Shown here one piece after another: positions 5,801 through 6,067 of a stretch of DNA of 6,067 nucleotides; position 1 is the first letter of the stretch, and every line of letters starts with the position of its first letter. This DNA comes from Collinsella sp. (lineage in GTDB: Bacteria; Actinomycetota; Coriobacteriia; Coriobacteriales; Coriobacteriaceae). The stretch lies in contig WGSQ01000107.1 of the NCBI GenBank assembly GCA_014871605.1, positions 1 to 6,067 on the forward strand, in the 5' to 3' direction. Position numbers and translations under genes: made by a program. The notes under the pieces were generated by a model. That model was not told the origin of the DNA. It saw nothing but the letters and a program-made list of their open reading frames with translations, and made no database searches.

Positions 5801-5833
5801 ATGATGGGGAGCACCATTGAATTATCTGAGTGA
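5801..5833 (+). CDS. Short upstream ORF, possible leader peptide
   Basis: ATG 5801 (or ATG 5804) follows the GGAGG at 5792-5796 and encodes MMGSTIELSE, ending at TGA 5831-5833. It is in a different frame from the PRC-barrel gene and overlaps its start. It has the best ribosome binding site in the region, partly hidden by the preceding hairpin. It could couple translation to the PRC-barrel frame (TTG 5817, or ATG 5835 right after its stop). It may also be fortuitous, or mark a frameshift error in the sequence. Confidence 0.35.
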   Translation: MMGSTIELSE

Positions 5834-6067
5834 GATGCTCAAATTGCCGGTCTTGGACGTCGACGGCGAAAAGCTCGGCGTGGTCAACGATTTTGGTATT
5901 GCTACCGGCGAAGTCTTTCCGCACGTGACGTCGCTCGCGTTCCGCGGACCCGGCAAGACGCCGTTTATGATCAGCTGGCGCAAATGGGTCGACCGTATCG
6001 ACGAGACGGGCGTACACCTTAAGACGTCGGCCACCGAAATCCGTTTTTCGTACCTGCAGCCGACCGA
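5817..6067 (+). CDS. PRC-barrel domain protein, N-terminus only (possibly MgtE-N/CBS type)
   Basis: The frame is open to the end of the window, giving 83 residues. The preferred start is TTG 5817, with GGGGAG (5806-5811) five bases upstream; an in-frame TGA at 5802-5804 rules out a longer form. ATG 5835 is the alternative and would remove six residues (MNYLSE). Residues 7 to about 78 form a PRC-barrel: MLKLPVLDVDGEKLGVVNDFGI, then GEVFPHVTSLAFRGPG, then PFMISWRKWVDRIDETGVHLKT. From memory, Coriobacteriia proteins beginning this way continue into an MgtE N-domain plus CBS domains and often sit beside Nramp-type metal transporters; that part lies outside the window and is inference. Expression is probably controlled by the structured leader and SD-covering hairpin upstream. 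The barrel shares its fold, but no obvious close sequence identity, with the PRC-barrel protein at 3244-3999. Confidence 0.75.
   Translation, partial: MNYLSEMLKLPVLDVDGEKLGVVNDFGIATGEVFPHVTSLAFRGPGKTPFMISWRKWVDRIDETGVHLKTSATEIRFSYLQPT

Noticed and set aside
5523..6017. 164-codon open frame on the minus strand
   Set aside because: It spans the promoter, leader and start of the PRC-barrel gene. The protein shows no known motif, and the + strand features explain the region better.

Overview
The window is a GC-rich, densely packed stretch of bacterial chromosome with every recognisable gene on the + strand. Third-position G/C codons, GGAGG-type ribosome binding sites and the look of the proteins suggest a gut Coriobacteriia (Actinomycetota), most likely Collinsella. 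That placement comes from memory of the proteins, not from a marker gene. There are no tRNA or rRNA genes, CRISPR arrays, integrases or transposases. Both end genes are cut by the window edges.

Layout. (1) 2-376: C-terminal part of a hemolysin III/TrhA (CREST-type) membrane protein. (2) 487-1860: complete HlyC/CorC-family protein (DUF21 membrane domain, two CBS domains, CorC_HlyC domain). (3) 1885-2718, 24 bases later: a small protein that resembles only the N-terminal domain of cyanophycin synthetase, followed by a long acidic Pro/Ala-rich tail. (4) A TATAAT promoter at 2798 leads a two-gene unit: a YtxH-like membrane-anchored protein (2855-3244) and a PRC-barrel protein (3244-3999), joined by a one-base TAATG overlap. 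(5) A strong 11-bp hairpin terminator lies at 4021-4050. (6) 4072-5478: a membrane-anchored polysaccharide-deacetylase (NodB/CE4) homologue that has lost most of its metal-binding and catalytic residues, so it is probably a pseudoenzyme. (7) 5476-5525: a REP-like imperfect palindrome with an extra half copy, starting in the stop codon of that gene. (8) From about 5600: an extended -10 promoter, a roughly 200-nt leader with several hairpins (one covering the strongest ribosome binding site), a ten-codon upstream ORF, and the N-terminus of another PRC-barrel protein (5817 to window end).

How it fits together. Most genes concern the cell envelope or divalent metals: TrhA-like and CorC-like membrane proteins, a YtxH/PRC-barrel pair probably acting at the membrane, an extracytoplasmic deacetylase-fold protein, and a PRC-barrel protein that in this lineage may be the start of an MgtE-N/CBS-type metal regulator. 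The most interesting items are the stand-alone cyanophycin-synthetase N-domain, the degenerate deacetylase, and the structured leader with mutually exclusive pairings, which could be an undescribed riboregulator.
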